Assembly (NCBI RefSeq): GCF_004965515.1
Contig: NZ_SSHH01000001.1
Coordinates: 1-64,000, forward strand
Length of the DNA: 64,000 nucleotides
From: Alteraurantiacibacter aquimixticola
GTDB lineage: Bacteria > Pseudomonadota > Alphaproteobacteria > Sphingomonadales > Sphingomonadaceae
Reading direction: 5' to 3'
A program made the position numbers and the translations under genes. Of this stretch, positions 24,861-34,352 are shown one piece after another. The notes under the pieces were generated by a model, which did not search any database, was not told where the DNA came from, and saw only the letters and a program-made list of their open reading frames with translations. Position 1 is the first letter of the stretch, and each line of letters opens with the position of its first letter.

Positions 24861-27443
24861 ATGAAACTGAAGGTTACTCTTTGTGCTGCTTCGCTGCTGG
24901 CGCTCGCCGCCTCGCAAACGGCCATGGCGCAGGACGCGGCGAACGAACCGCGCGAGGAGAATTCGCGCGACGACAACGTCATCTTCGTTACCGGCACGAA
25001 AATTGCCACCGATGTGCAGGACGTGCCGATCGCGATTACCGCGATCACCTCGGAAACGCTGGAATCGCGGGCGCTGACCAATACGTCGGAGCTCGGCGCG
25101 ATCGTGCCGAACGCGACCTTTCGCAAGTCGCAGGGCGTCTTCGGTCCCGCAGTCTCGGTCTATTTGCGCGGCATCGGCCAGACCGACCCGCAATTCAACG
25201 GCGAGCCCTCGGTCGCTTACTATATCGACGACGTCTATTATCCGTTCCTCTTCGGCTCCCAGTTCGACCTTCTCGACCTGGAGCGCGTGGAGGTCCTGCG
25301 CGGACCGCAAGGTACGCTCTTCGGCCGCAACTCGATTGCCGGCGCGATGAACCTGGTCTCGCGCCAGCCGAGCCTGACGGAGGCCACGGGTTTCGTCGAC
25401 GTTACCGTTGGCGCCTATAACCGCAGGGACCTGCGCGCGGGTTTCACCGTGCCGCTGACCGACACACTGGCCATCGGGGCATCCTTCATTTCGAAGAAGC
25501 GCGACGGCTATCAGGAGATGCTGGATTTCTCCTGCCAGATGCACCTCAACGGTACGCCGGAACTGGCGGGGACCTTCCCCTTCCAGTCGCCCGAAACCAG
25601 CTTTGGCGGCACGCGTGAGCCTACCAGCTGCGTTATCGATCACCTGGGCGGCGAGGATACGCGCGCCGTGCGCGGTTCGCTGTACTGGGCGCCGACGCCG
25701 GATGTCGAGGTGTCGATTTCGGCCGACTATACGGACCAGAACGACGAAATTCCCGCCGAGTACATTTTCGATACCGATTATGCGCAGACCACCACACGCG
25801 CAAACTTCGTGACGGCGGCGGACCAGTTCTCGATCCCCGGCACGCCGTTCCGCTGGGACGAAAGGTTCGAGACGGGCGATCCGTACCAGACTTTCGACAA
25901 TTACTGCGATCCCTTCCCGGCGGGCACGCTGATCCCGGGCAACAGCTATTACAACGGTTCGATCTTCAAGGGCGGCAATTGCCACGGCAACACCGTTCCG
26001 CTGACCAGCCAGGGCGTGCAGGGCAAGATCGTGGTGGCGCTCAACGGGAATCTCGATGTGACCGCCATTGCCGGATATCGCGAACTGGATCTCAGCTTCG
26101 GTGCGGCATCGGACGGGACGGTGCTCAACGATTCGGTGATCTATCACGAATTCCACGAGAGCCATCTCACCGGCGAATTGCGGCTGACAGGCCAGTACGA
26201 CTTCTTCGATTTCGTCACCGGCGTATTCTATTATGACGGCGAGGCCGATCACTTCGGCAATCCGCAGGGCGTGCGTGCAGGCACGCAGCGTTTCCAGAAC
26301 GATGTCTACGAGCCTTCGGCGCTGGCCGGATATCTCAACGTCAATGTGCGGCCGACAGACCGCCTCTCACTGGTCGGCGGCCTGCGCTATTCGAAGGATG
26401 AAAAGGGCGTCTATTTCGAAAGCCTGACGGACAATACGCCGCCGGGCGAGACGACCTTCGTTCCCTCCGGAGCCAGCACCGTTTTCGATATCGATATCGA
26501 GAGCAAGCGGTGGGACTGGAAGGCCGGTGTCGACTTCGAGGTCAATGACAACCTGCTGCTCTATGCTTCCGCCGGATCGGGCTATCGCCTGCCGGGCTTC
26601 AATGTCCGTCCCTCGCAGGCCGGGCAGGAAGGCCAGACGCCGGGCGAGGCGCTGATCAGCTACGAAATCGGCGCCAAGGCCGAATTCTGGGATCGCCGTA
26701 TCAGGCTGAACGTGTCAGCATTCCAGATGGACTTCACCGAACGTCCGGCGGGCTTCTCCGGCCAGGAAGGCCAGTGGAACGATGACCTCACCGGGCTGGT
26801 GGCGGGCGGTTCGACCGTCGTCTCTGCCGGACCGGAGGGCTCGGACTTCGCCAATGCCTTTACCACCTGCCGTCCCTATGACGCGGCAACCGACGGCCCG
26901 CCGGTGCTCAACACCACGCCCGACCAGGGTGTTGGCGTCGCCTGTGTCGCGCGCAGCTTCAGCTATGCAGTGGCAGAGGGCAGGATCCGTGGTTTCGAGG
27001 GCGAACTGGAAGCAGAACCGATCGACGATCTGCGGATCAACGGATCGGTGGGCTTCAACTCCTACAAGTCCGAGGACGAAGCTCAGCGCACGGCCGTGCC
27101 TGACTGGAATGCCAGCGCCGGTATCCAGTACGAGGTGCAGACGCCGATGCTCGACGGCTCGATCACGCCGCGCCTCGACTGGTTCTATTCCGGCACGATC
27201 TATTACAGCACCTTGCCCGAATATCAGGACAGCACGCGGCAGGACGCCTTCTCGACCTTCAACGGCCGCATCACCTACAGGAACGAACCGCTCGACTTCG
27301 AAGTCGCAGTCGGCGCGACGAACCTGTTCAACAAGTTCTACTACCGTCAGAAAGTCATCTTCCGGGGTTTCGGACTGCCGACCAATCTCGGCCAGCCTGC
27401 CGCGCCGCGGGAATGGTATCTCAGCGTCAAGAAGCGTTTCTGA
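24861..27443 (+). CDS. TonB-dependent outer-membrane receptor
   Basis: 860 residues from the ATG at 24861, which is preceded by GGGAGG. Signal peptide ends at TAMA-Q. A TonB-box-like DDNVIFVTGTK follows, then the plug domain with SVYLRGIGQTDP, SVAYYIDDVYY and LERVEVLRGPQGTLFGRNS, and a long beta-barrel ending in EWYLSVKKRF with terminal Phe. The LFGRNSIAGAMNLVSRQP pattern is typical of sphingomonad receptors for aromatic or glycosidic substrates. It heads the plus-strand cluster and probably imports its substrate. An in-frame extension to 24735 was rejected as it precedes the ribosome-binding site. Confidence 0.95.
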   Translation: MKLKVTLCAASLLALAASQTAMAQDAANEPREENSRDDNVIFVTGTKIATDVQDVPIAITAITSETLESRALTNTSELGAIVPNATFRKSQGVFGPAVSVYLRGIGQTDPQFNGEPSVAYYIDDVYYPFLFGSQFDLLDLERVEVLRGPQGTLFGRNSIAGAMNLVSRQPSLTEATGFVDVTVGAYNRRDLRAGFTVPLTDTLAIGASFISKKRDGYQEMLDFSCQMHLNGTPELAGTFPFQSPETSFGGTREPTSCVIDHLGGEDTRAVRGSLYWAPTPDVEVSISADYTDQNDEIPAEYIFDTDYAQTTTRANFVTAADQFSIPGTPFRWDERFETGDPYQTFDNYCDPFPAGTLIPGNSYYNGSIFKGGNCHGNTVPLTSQGVQGKIVVALNGNLDVTAIAGYRELDLSFGAASDGTVLNDSVIYHEFHESHLTGELRLTGQYDFFDFVTGVFYYDGEADHFGNPQGVRAGTQRFQNDVYEPSALAGYLNVNVRPTDRLSLVGGLRYSKDEKGVYFESLTDNTPPGETTFVPSGASTVFDIDIESKRWDWKAGVDFEVNDNLLLYASAGSGYRLPGFNVRPSQAGQEGQTPGEALISYEIGAKAEFWDRRIRLNVSAFQMDFTERPAGFSGQEGQWNDDLTGLVAGGSTVVSAGPEGSDFANAFTTCRPYDAATDGPPVLNTTPDQGVGVACVARSFSYAVAEGRIRGFEGELEAEPIDDLRINGSVGFNSYKSEDEAQRTAVPDWNASAGIQYEVQTPMLDGSITPRLDWFYSGTIYYSTLPEYQDSTRQDAFSTFNGRITYRNEPLDFEVAVGATNLFNKFYYRQKVIFRGFGLPTNLGQPAAPREWYLSVKKRF

Positions 27444-27453
27444 TCGCTTTATT

Positions 27454-27484
27454 GCCGGACCGGGCAAGACCTGCCCAGTCCGGC
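27454..27484 (+). terminator. Strong hairpin after the receptor gene
   Basis: GCCGGAC-C-GGGCA pairs with TGCCC-A-GTCCGGC across a 5-nt loop, ten bases after the receptor stop. There is no T-tract, so it may work as an mRNA-stabilising structure or partial attenuator that lowers expression of the downstream enzymes relative to the receptor. Confidence 0.4.
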
Positions 27485-27527
27485 GTCGCCATGACGGGGT
27501 TGTTGAAGCGGGAAAGGTCCGGGCGGC

Positions 27528-28490
27528 ATGACAGCCAGACTGGTCGATACACATGCACATTTGATCGCGGACGACTGGACCACCTATCCGGCGCGCCCGT
27601 TCACGCCGGACCTGCCGGTTCCGGACCGTCCATCCTTCACCATGACGGCCGAGCAATTGCTCGCCGAAATGGACCGGCACGGCGTGACGAGCGCCTGCCT
27701 GGTCCAGCGCGGCCATATCTATGGCTATGACAACAGCTATATCCTCGATTCCGCCGCGCGTTATCCGGATCGTTTCCGGCCCGTCGTCATCCTCGATACG
27801 CAGGACCCGGAAACGGCGGACCACTACCGCGACCTTGTGCGCAACAGGGGCGTGGCGGGCTTTCGCATGGCCAATAGCAGGCCGTGGATCCTCGATACCG
27901 CCTGGCTCAGTTCGCCCAGTGCGATGGAGGTGTGGAAGGCCTGCGCGGAGCTGGGCACGCCGATGACCGTCATCGTCTTCGACAACCAGCTTTCCTATGT
28001 CCTGCCGCTGATCAAGCTGATCGCCCTTATGTATCCCGACCTGCCGGTCATCCTCGACCATGGGGCCATGCCCTACGGGATTTCGCAATATGAAGTGGCG
28101 CTGCGCGAGGAGGCGGGCGAAACGGTGACCATGCCGCCGCCGCCCGATTACGGGATAGATGCGACGATTGCGATCTTCGAGGATGTTCCGAACGTCTATT
28201 TCAAGATCACCGAAATCAACATGGAGCGGCTGGTGAAGGCGGAGGTCGAAGCGGCCGCGCTCGTCCGCCACATGGTCGATCGTTTCGGCCCCGGCAGGCT
28301 CGTCTGGGGCTCCGATGTCGGCCAGAGCATGCTGTGGAATTATGCCGAGAAGGTCGAAATGGCGCGGGGCGCCTGCGCCTTGCTGTCGGAAGCGGAAGCA
28401 ACGGCCTTCCTGCATGACAATGGAGCCAGGCTCTACGGGCTGGCGATGGGTGCCGGGGACGAATCCGTCCGGCGGGGAGAAGCGAGATGA
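27528..28490 (+). CDS. Amidohydrolase-family protein (cytoplasmic copy)
   Basis: 320 residues with the TIM-barrel amidohydrolase_2 fold. The metal ligands are visible: HxH in LVDTHAHL near residue 8, His in VILDHGAMPYG, and the late Asp in LVWGSDVGQSM. There is no signal peptide. The subfamily includes decarboxylases and hydrolases of aromatic ring-derived acids (LigW/ACMSD-like), as well as lactonases. It is followed, with an ATGA overlap, by a Tat-exported Asp-box protein, and a paralogous pair occurs at 31993-34162 with the opposite localisation signals. Substrate unknown. Confidence 0.87.
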   Translation: MTARLVDTHAHLIADDWTTYPARPFTPDLPVPDRPSFTMTAEQLLAEMDRHGVTSACLVQRGHIYGYDNSYILDSAARYPDRFRPVVILDTQDPETADHYRDLVRNRGVAGFRMANSRPWILDTAWLSSPSAMEVWKACAELGTPMTVIVFDNQLSYVLPLIKLIALMYPDLPVILDHGAMPYGISQYEVALREEAGETVTMPPPPDYGIDATIAIFEDVPNVYFKITEINMERLVKAEVEAAALVRHMVDRFGPGRLVWGSDVGQSMLWNYAEKVEMARGACALLSEAEATAFLHDNGARLYGLAMGAGDESVRRGEAR

Positions 28491-29752
28491 CGAGAAGCCC
28501 GGATGCCTTGCAGTTCAGAATGTCGCGCCGCGCGGCGCTGGTGGGCGGCACCGCGGCGGGCGGGACGATATTCTCCTCGCTCGCGCGCGCCGGCACGGCT
28601 GAGGATGCCGGTGCATGGGCGCCGCCGCGCAAGCTGGCCGATGTCGAGCATGACGTGGTCTACCGCCGGGATGACGAGATGGTCGGATGGCCGCATGTCA
28701 TGGGCTACTGGAATTTCGGCGATGGCGAGATCCTGCAGCAGGTCCGCTCCACGACCACGCGATACGGCAATGCCGACGATATCAGCCATGACAATATCGG
28801 CCGCGAAGGGCTGGGCACCCGCACCATCGGCCTGCGCAGCACGGATTACGGGCAGACGTGGCAGGAGCCCACGATCGACATCATGGACAATGCCGATCCT
28901 ACGCAGGCTGGCGTGCGCTCCATGGACGATTTGCAGCCGATCGACTTCCTCAATCCCGACATCATCATCGCCAACTCCTCTCCCGGCTTCGGCACGCCGG
29001 AAGGGCGGACCTTGCTGCGTGTGTCCAAGGATCGCGGGCATAGCTGGGGGCCGGCGATAGATGTGCCGCTCGATGCGCTGCATTCGCTGTCGGGCATGAA
29101 TTCCTCGCTGATCCGTCCGGACGGGACCGCACTGATCTGGCTGATGGAAGTGGATGACAGCGGCTGGAACCGCCACCCTTGCGTCTATGCCCTGCCGCCG
29201 GGCGGTGCCGACTTCCATTTCCTGACCTTCATCACGCCGAAGCGCGACCCGAAAGGGGCTGCGAGCGGCGTCTATGACACCACCTATCGCTTTGGCGGCC
29301 ACCGCTGGTTCTACCCGCGCGGCTATTTGCTGCCGAGAGGCCGGATGCTGTGCGTATTGCGGTCGCAGCGCGATCCGCGTGGGATCATGTGGACGGAGAT
29401 CTTCTCCAGCGACGATGCCGGACGGACCTGGCAGTTCCTCAGCCGCGCCAACGATTTCGGCGCGCCCGGCAGCCTGGTGCAGATGCAAGATGGCCGGCTG
29501 GTGCTGGTCTATGGCTACCGGCTGGCGCCGCAAGGCATCCGCGCGCGTGTGAGCGAGGACGAGGGAAAGAGCTGGGGCCGCGAACTGATCATCCGTGACG
29601 ATGGCGGCAGCTGGGACCTCGGCTATCCCAATGCCTGGGCCATGCCCGATGGCCGGGTCGGGGTGATCTACTACTTCAACGGCAAGGACGATCCCGTCCA
29701 GGTCAATGGCGGCGTGCGCCATATCCAGCGCTCGATCTTCTCGATCGACTGA
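28487..29752 (+). CDS. Tat-exported sialidase-fold (Asp-box) protein 1
   Basis: 421 residues. The twin-arginine signal is MSRRAALVGGTAAGGTIFSS, a short way into the chain. Asp-boxes of the type S-x-D-x-G-x-T/S-W occur at STDYGQTWQ, SKDRGHSWG, SSDDAGRTWQ and SEDEGKSWG, the mark of a six-bladed beta-propeller. The family includes exo-sialidases, but the arginine triad cannot be judged by eye and the setting is catabolic, so sialidase activity is not assumed. The start overlaps the stop of the amidohydrolase gene (ATGA), with GGGGAGAAG upstream. Two paralogues follow. Confidence 0.87.
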   Translation: MTRSPDALQFRMSRRAALVGGTAAGGTIFSSLARAGTAEDAGAWAPPRKLADVEHDVVYRRDDEMVGWPHVMGYWNFGDGEILQQVRSTTTRYGNADDISHDNIGREGLGTRTIGLRSTDYGQTWQEPTIDIMDNADPTQAGVRSMDDLQPIDFLNPDIIIANSSPGFGTPEGRTLLRVSKDRGHSWGPAIDVPLDALHSLSGMNSSLIRPDGTALIWLMEVDDSGWNRHPCVYALPPGGADFHFLTFITPKRDPKGAASGVYDTTYRFGGHRWFYPRGYLLPRGRMLCVLRSQRDPRGIMWTEIFSSDDAGRTWQFLSRANDFGAPGSLVQMQDGRLVLVYGYRLAPQGIRARVSEDEGKSWGRELIIRDDGGSWDLGYPNAWAMPDGRVGVIYYFNGKDDPVQVNGGVRHIQRSIFSID

Positions 29753-29759
29753 TGAGGCG

Positions 29760-31019
29760 ATGAGCGGTCGTGCCCCCAAACTGTCCCGGCGCGGCGCCCT
29801 TGCGGCGGGGTCGGGAGCGTTGCTGGCCCTGGCGAGCAGCGCGGCGCGCGGGCAATCGAGCTCTGTGCTTGTGCGGACCGACTGGAAGCCGGCACGCGAC
29901 CCCAGCGCGCGGCATTCCATCGTCTATCGCAATGATCGCGAATTCGCCGCCTGGCCCTTCTATTGCGGCCTGTGGCAAGTGGGTGACGGATCGATCGTCG
30001 CGGGCTTCAAGCGCGTCCCCTCCGATTACGGACAGCCGGACGCGGTCGATCACACCAATCTGACGCGCAATATGGGCGAGATCGTCGTCATCCGCTCGCG
30101 CGATGGCGGGGAAAGCTGGGACCGGGACTCGATCGTCCCCGTCTTCGACATGCTGATCAATAAGGAGAGCGACTTTCCTGCCGGGGCGGCGGACGACTGG
30201 CCCTCCTTCCCGCCGCTCGACTTTGCCAATCGCGACACGCTGCTGATGGGTGGCGGGATACCGGCGCTCTTCGCCAATCCTGCCCAGGGCTGGATGCGGG
30301 CCTCGACCGATGGCGGCCGGACGTGGAGGCCGCATCGCTTGCTCGAGATGGACGATTTCCCTTCCGTCTCGCTACCCGGCAGTTCGATCTATTCACTGCG
30401 AGCCGACGGCACCATGCTGTTCGGGGTGCACACCAATGCGCCGGGGGCGCAGGGGCCGCGGCCGGTTATCTATGCATGCGCCAATGGCCGCGACTTCCAC
30501 TATCTCGGATCGATCATCGGTTACGAGCCGAAGGATCCCTATTATCCGGGCGGCTCCCCCTTTGCCGCCGCGCCGCATTTCTATCCGCGTCCCGTGGTGC
30601 TCAAGGATGGGCGCGTGATCGCCTCGCTGCGATACCAGCGCGATGCGCGCTACAATATCTGGACCGAAGTGCATGAGAGCCTCGATGGCGGGCGGACCTG
30701 GCGCTGGCTCAGCCGGGTCAATGACTGGGGCGCGCCGGGCGATTTGGTGCCGATGGCGGATGGGCGCGTCGTCTGCGTCTACGGTTTCCGCAATGCCCCG
30801 CAGGGCATCCGCTATCGCGTGAGCGAGGATGGCGGGCTGACATGGGGCCGCGAGATGATCCTGCGCGACGATGGCGGCAGCTGGGACGTGGGCTATCCGC
30901 GCGTCATCGAAGTGGCGCCGGGCCGCTTGCTGGCAACCTACTACATCAACCTGAAGAACGACCCGATCCAGATGAATGGGGGCGTCAGGCATATCGCCTG
31001 CACCGTCTTCGAGCCGTGA
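29760..31019 (+). CDS. Tat-exported sialidase-fold (Asp-box) protein 2
   Basis: 419 residues. It begins with a short Tat signal, LSRRGALAAGSGALLALASS, and cleaves near ARGQ. Asp-boxes: SRDGGESWD, STDGGRTWR, SLDGGRTWR, SEDGGLTWG. C-terminal segments GREMILRDDGGSWDVGYP and NGGVRHIACTVFEP are shared with proteins 1 and 3, so the three form a paralogous set. This copy is the most divergent and has no amidohydrolase partner directly beside it. Eight bases separate it from gene 1. Confidence 0.85.
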   Translation: MSGRAPKLSRRGALAAGSGALLALASSAARGQSSSVLVRTDWKPARDPSARHSIVYRNDREFAAWPFYCGLWQVGDGSIVAGFKRVPSDYGQPDAVDHTNLTRNMGEIVVIRSRDGGESWDRDSIVPVFDMLINKESDFPAGAADDWPSFPPLDFANRDTLLMGGGIPALFANPAQGWMRASTDGGRTWRPHRLLEMDDFPSVSLPGSSIYSLRADGTMLFGVHTNAPGAQGPRPVIYACANGRDFHYLGSIIGYEPKDPYYPGGSPFAAAPHFYPRPVVLKDGRVIASLRYQRDARYNIWTEVHESLDGGRTWRWLSRVNDWGAPGDLVPMADGRVVCVYGFRNAPQGIRYRVSEDGGLTWGREMILRDDGGSWDVGYPRVIEVAPGRLLATYYINLKNDPIQMNGGVRHIACTVFEP

Positions 31020-31038
31020 CATATCGAGGGGACTGCCT

Positions 31039-31878
31039 GTGCCGATAATGCATCTCGCCCGCCGGGCCTTGGCCGCGATCTGCGCCCTGTGTCTTGCTGC
31101 CTGCACCACCCTGGCCGTTGGCTCGGCAGAACCCGCCGTGCGGAGCGTCCGCATCGCAACGGCAGGCGGAATGGCGGATGCGATCCTTGCCGTACCGGAG
31201 GGGCCGGGCAGCCATCCCGCCGTCATTCTCTGGCCCGATCTTTCGGGGCTGAGACCAAGCTATCGCGAGCTGGCGGGCAAGCTGGCCGGGGAAGGCTTTG
31301 TCGTCCTCGTCCCCAACAGCTTCCACCGCAGCATTGCGCTGGATGGTAGTGCGGCAACCGCGCAACCCGTCCTTCCTTTCGGAGAGGTCATGCGGCGCGG
31401 CGCGCCATGGCGGGAGGCGGCGGATGACGCAGCGATCATGGCGGATGCGCAGGCCTATGCGCGCTATCTCGATACGCTGCCGCAAGTGGATGGCGATGCG
31501 GGTCTCGGCACTTTAGGGGTCGATATCGGCGGGGCGCATGCCTTCCTCGCAGCGCGCGCCCTGCCGGAGCGGGTCAGGGCGGTCGCGGCGATCCATCCGC
31601 TGGCCATCGCCACGTCGCGCGAGAACAGCCCGCACCTCTTCGTCGCACAGAGCAGGGCGCAATATTTGATCGAGATCGCCCGGCCCGACGACGAGCGGGA
31701 GCCGGGCGACAAGGACGATCTGAGAACCGCCTTCGCCGATGCCGGCCTCGCGAGCCGGATCGACATCGTGGATGCCGGCCACGGCTATTTCATGCCGGAC
31801 GATCCGGCTTTCGACAGCGACTTGGCGGAAGCCGGTTTCGGCAAGATCGTCGCCCTGTTCGAAGAGGCACTTGAGTGA
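31039..31878 (+). CDS. DLH-fold lipoprotein with Asp at the nucleophile position
   Basis: 279 residues from the GTG at 31039 (GAGGGG about 7 bases upstream; an ATG at 31048 is an alternative). The lipobox L-A-A-C with Cys22 (AICALCLAACTTL) predicts a lipoprotein. The fold resembles dienelactone hydrolase: ILAVPEGPGSHPAVILWPD at the start and His248 in DAGHGYFMPDD at the end. The nucleophile elbow, normally G-x-C-x-G-G, reads GVDIGG with Asp162. It may be inactive or use an Asp nucleophile as haloalkane dehalogenases do. It lies between sialidase-fold gene 2 and the second amidohydrolase. Confidence 0.8.
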   Translation: MPIMHLARRALAAICALCLAACTTLAVGSAEPAVRSVRIATAGGMADAILAVPEGPGSHPAVILWPDLSGLRPSYRELAGKLAGEGFVVLVPNSFHRSIALDGSAATAQPVLPFGEVMRRGAPWREAADDAAIMADAQAYARYLDTLPQVDGDAGLGTLGVDIGGAHAFLAARALPERVRAVAAIHPLAIATSRENSPHLFVAQSRAQYLIEIARPDDEREPGDKDDLRTAFADAGLASRIDIVDAGHGYFMPDDPAFDSDLAEAGFGKIVALFEEALE

Positions 31879-31992
31879 GGCTTGGGTCCGTGTCGGGGCG
31901 TTCTCGGGCCGGATCGAGTGCCGTTGCGATCAAGCTGCGGGGCCATGCGGCGCTAGATTGAAGTCAAGAATGACACCGGGGAGAGGATAGCA

Positions 31993-32967
31993 ATGATCAA
32001 TCGTCGTACATTCATCGGGTCGAGCGTCGCGGCGGCAGGCCTCGCCGCCTTGCCGGGATCGGCCTTCGCCCATGTGATCAAGCCGTCCTACAGCTTGTGG
32101 GATGCGCATGGGCATTTCTACACCAACGATGTCGACCGCTACCCGTTCAATTCGCAAACCGCGCGCTACGGCCCGGAAATCATGGTCGCCAAGGCCATGC
32201 GCTTTCCCCAGACACCCAGGGAAGTGTTCGAATTCTGGGACGAAAGCGGCATCGCGAAAGGGGCCGGCGTCCAGTATTCCAGCACCTATCGCTTCGACAA
32301 TTCCTATCTGCTGGACATTTCCGCGGACCATCCCGACCGCATTGTCCCGGTGGTCATCCTCGATCCGCATGCCGCCGATACGCCGGACAAGCTGGCGACG
32401 ATGGCGCGCGACAACAAGATTGCGGGCGTGCGCTTCACCGGCACGGACCGCGAAGGCTTCTTCCCGTTCCTGACCGACGCTGCGGCTGGCACGTGGGAGG
32501 CGGCCAATGACCTTGGCCTCGTCGTGGTGCTGATGCCGATCGGCGGGGATACGCCGGGGGCGATGGCAGCGGTGGCCGAACATGCCGTGCGCTATCCCAA
32601 TGCCAATATCCTGCTCGACCATATCGGCTTCCCGCGCCCGGCCGACTTGCCGGAGACATGGGGGCTCACACCGCAGCACTTCGCGCTCGCGGACATTCCG
32701 AACGTCTACTACAAATACACCACCCTGCTGATCGAGCAGCTGCACGCGCAGAACATCGACGAAAAGCCGTTCCTCGAGGCGATGGTGCAGGCCTTCGGCG
32801 CGGATAAATTGTGCTGGGGCAGCGATGTCGGCAATACGCCGGGCAGCATGTTCGGCTGGGTGCAATATGCGCTCGCTTCCGCGCAGGGGCTCAGCGCGCA
32901 GCAGCAGGAAGACCTGTTCTGGAACACGGCCGAGCGCATCCACGTGCCGGGCGGCAGGGGCTCCTGA
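31993..32967 (+). CDS. Tat-exported amidohydrolase-family protein
   Basis: 324 residues. The twin-arginine signal MINRRTFIGSSVAAAGLAAL cleaves near AFA-H. The TIM-barrel ligands are conserved: HxH in WDAHGHFY, His in NILLDHIGFP, and Asp in LCWGSDVGNTP. It is a paralogue of the cytoplasmic protein at 27528-28490, and this exported copy precedes a sialidase-fold gene without a signal. Candidate activity is hydrolysis or decarboxylation of a ring-derived intermediate in the periplasm. Confidence 0.87.
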   Translation: MINRRTFIGSSVAAAGLAALPGSAFAHVIKPSYSLWDAHGHFYTNDVDRYPFNSQTARYGPEIMVAKAMRFPQTPREVFEFWDESGIAKGAGVQYSSTYRFDNSYLLDISADHPDRIVPVVILDPHAADTPDKLATMARDNKIAGVRFTGTDREGFFPFLTDAAAGTWEAANDLGLVVVLMPIGGDTPGAMAAVAEHAVRYPNANILLDHIGFPRPADLPETWGLTPQHFALADIPNVYYKYTTLLIEQLHAQNIDEKPFLEAMVQAFGADKLCWGSDVGNTPGSMFGWVQYALASAQGLSAQQQEDLFWNTAERIHVPGGRGS

Positions 32968-32989
32968 GGCACCGGGAGAGGCTGATCGC

Positions 32990-34162
32990 ATGGCAACGGA
33001 TATGAGACCGCCGATCGTGCCTGCCGGGCTGGACCATGACGTGGTCTATCGCCGGGAGGACGAGTTCTGCTCCTGGCCCTTCACCAGCGGCTTCTGGGAA
33101 AATGGCGACGGGACGCTAATCGCCAATTTCATGACCCGCAATGTCAGCTATGACAGCGGTGATGCGATCCGGCACGACGTGCTGGGGCAGAACAGTTCCA
33201 ACCCGCGCACCGTCACCGTCAGGTCGCATGATCGCGGCCTCACATGGGATGGCGAGGACCCGCAGTATAACATGATGGCTGGCCCGGGCGGGGGTGGCGA
33301 GACGCTCGATCCCGCGCAGATGGCGACGTCCTTCGATGGGCCGGTCGACTACCGCGACCCCAATGTCCTCCTCTCCAGCGGAAGCATGGGCGGCTTTGCG
33401 ACCGCGAGCACAAGGGCGACGGCCAAGCTGTCGCGCGACGGCGGGAGGAGCTGGGGCGAGACGATCCTTGTCCCGCTCGAGAACCTGCCCTCGCTCACCG
33501 GCATACAATCGACCCTGGTCCGTCCGGACGGGCGGATGCTCATGTTCCTGTTCTCGGTCGAACCAGACAATACGCGCCGCCGCCCGCTGGTCTATGGCAG
33601 CGCGAACGGGGGCCGCGAATTCCATTTCATGAACTACATCGTCCCCGAGGAAGATCCCTGGGGGAATGCCGATGGCGATTACGACGATCCCAGCGTGGCC
33701 TTTGTCGGCCATCGCTGGTTCTATCCGCGCGGCTACATGCTCCCGGACGGACGGATCATCTGCGTGATCCGCTGCCAGCGCGACCCGACCGGCGTGATGT
33801 GGAGCGAGCTTTACAGCAGCGACGATGGCGGGCGGACATGGGGCTTCCTCTCGCGCATCAACGATTTCGGCGCGCCGGCCAGCCTTGTCGTCATGCCCGA
33901 CGGGCGCGTGGTCGCGATCTATGGCTATCGCCTCAAGCCCTCGGGCATTCGCGCAAGGGTGAGCGAGGATGGCGGCCGCACATGGGGCCGCGAGCTGATC
34001 GTGCGCGACGACGGAGGCAGCTGGGATCTTGGTTATCCCAATGTCTGGCATGTCGAAGGCAGCACGGTCGGCGCGCTCTATTACTTCAACAGCAAACACG
34101 ATCCGGTCCAGGCCAATGGCGGCGTGCGGCACGTGGCGCGCAGCATCTTTTCGATCGATTGA
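32990..34162 (+). CDS. Sialidase-fold (Asp-box) protein 3, no export signal
   Basis: 390 residues from the ATG at 32990, with GGGAGAG upstream. The N-terminus MATDMRPPIVPAGLDHDVVY has no Tat or Sec signal, and longer in-frame extensions only run antiparallel in frame to the preceding gene. Asp-boxes SHDRGLTWD, SRDGGRSWG, SSDDGGRTWG and SEDGGRTWG. It is very close to protein 1 in the second half: WFYPRGYMLPDGR and GRELIVRDDGGSWDLGYPN. Predicted cytoplasmic. Follows the exported amidohydrolase with a 22-bp gap. Confidence 0.85.
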   Translation: MATDMRPPIVPAGLDHDVVYRREDEFCSWPFTSGFWENGDGTLIANFMTRNVSYDSGDAIRHDVLGQNSSNPRTVTVRSHDRGLTWDGEDPQYNMMAGPGGGGETLDPAQMATSFDGPVDYRDPNVLLSSGSMGGFATASTRATAKLSRDGGRSWGETILVPLENLPSLTGIQSTLVRPDGRMLMFLFSVEPDNTRRRPLVYGSANGGREFHFMNYIVPEEDPWGNADGDYDDPSVAFVGHRWFYPRGYMLPDGRIICVIRCQRDPTGVMWSELYSSDDGGRTWGFLSRINDFGAPASLVVMPDGRVVAIYGYRLKPSGIRARVSEDGGRTWGRELIVRDDGGSWDLGYPNVWHVEGSTVGALYYFNSKHDPVQANGGVRHVARSIFSID

Positions 34163-34352
34163 CGGGCTTCCTCCCTGGGTTCGGGATCGCGTCCTTTACG
34201 CTGCGGGCAGCGATCCCGAACCGCTTTTTGAGGAGGGGATGAAACCAGAGGGAAGGCAGGCACGAAAGATGTCCAACGCGGCTGCAGGCTTGATCAATAG
34301 CCTCCCTGACAGCATGAGCATCCGATGTTCTTCACACCCACTCACGCGTCCG

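Noticed and set aside
24536-25126. 196-codon minus-strand frame between the triple-SnoaL gene and the TonB receptor
   Set aside because: It covers the divergent promoter and the receptor signal peptide region; no support.
29760-34162. Annotating the three Asp-box proteins as sialidases with sialic-acid metabolism
   Set aside because: Only the propeller repeats are evident; there are no sialic-acid transport or catabolic genes nearby, and the catalytic arginines cannot be confirmed by eye.
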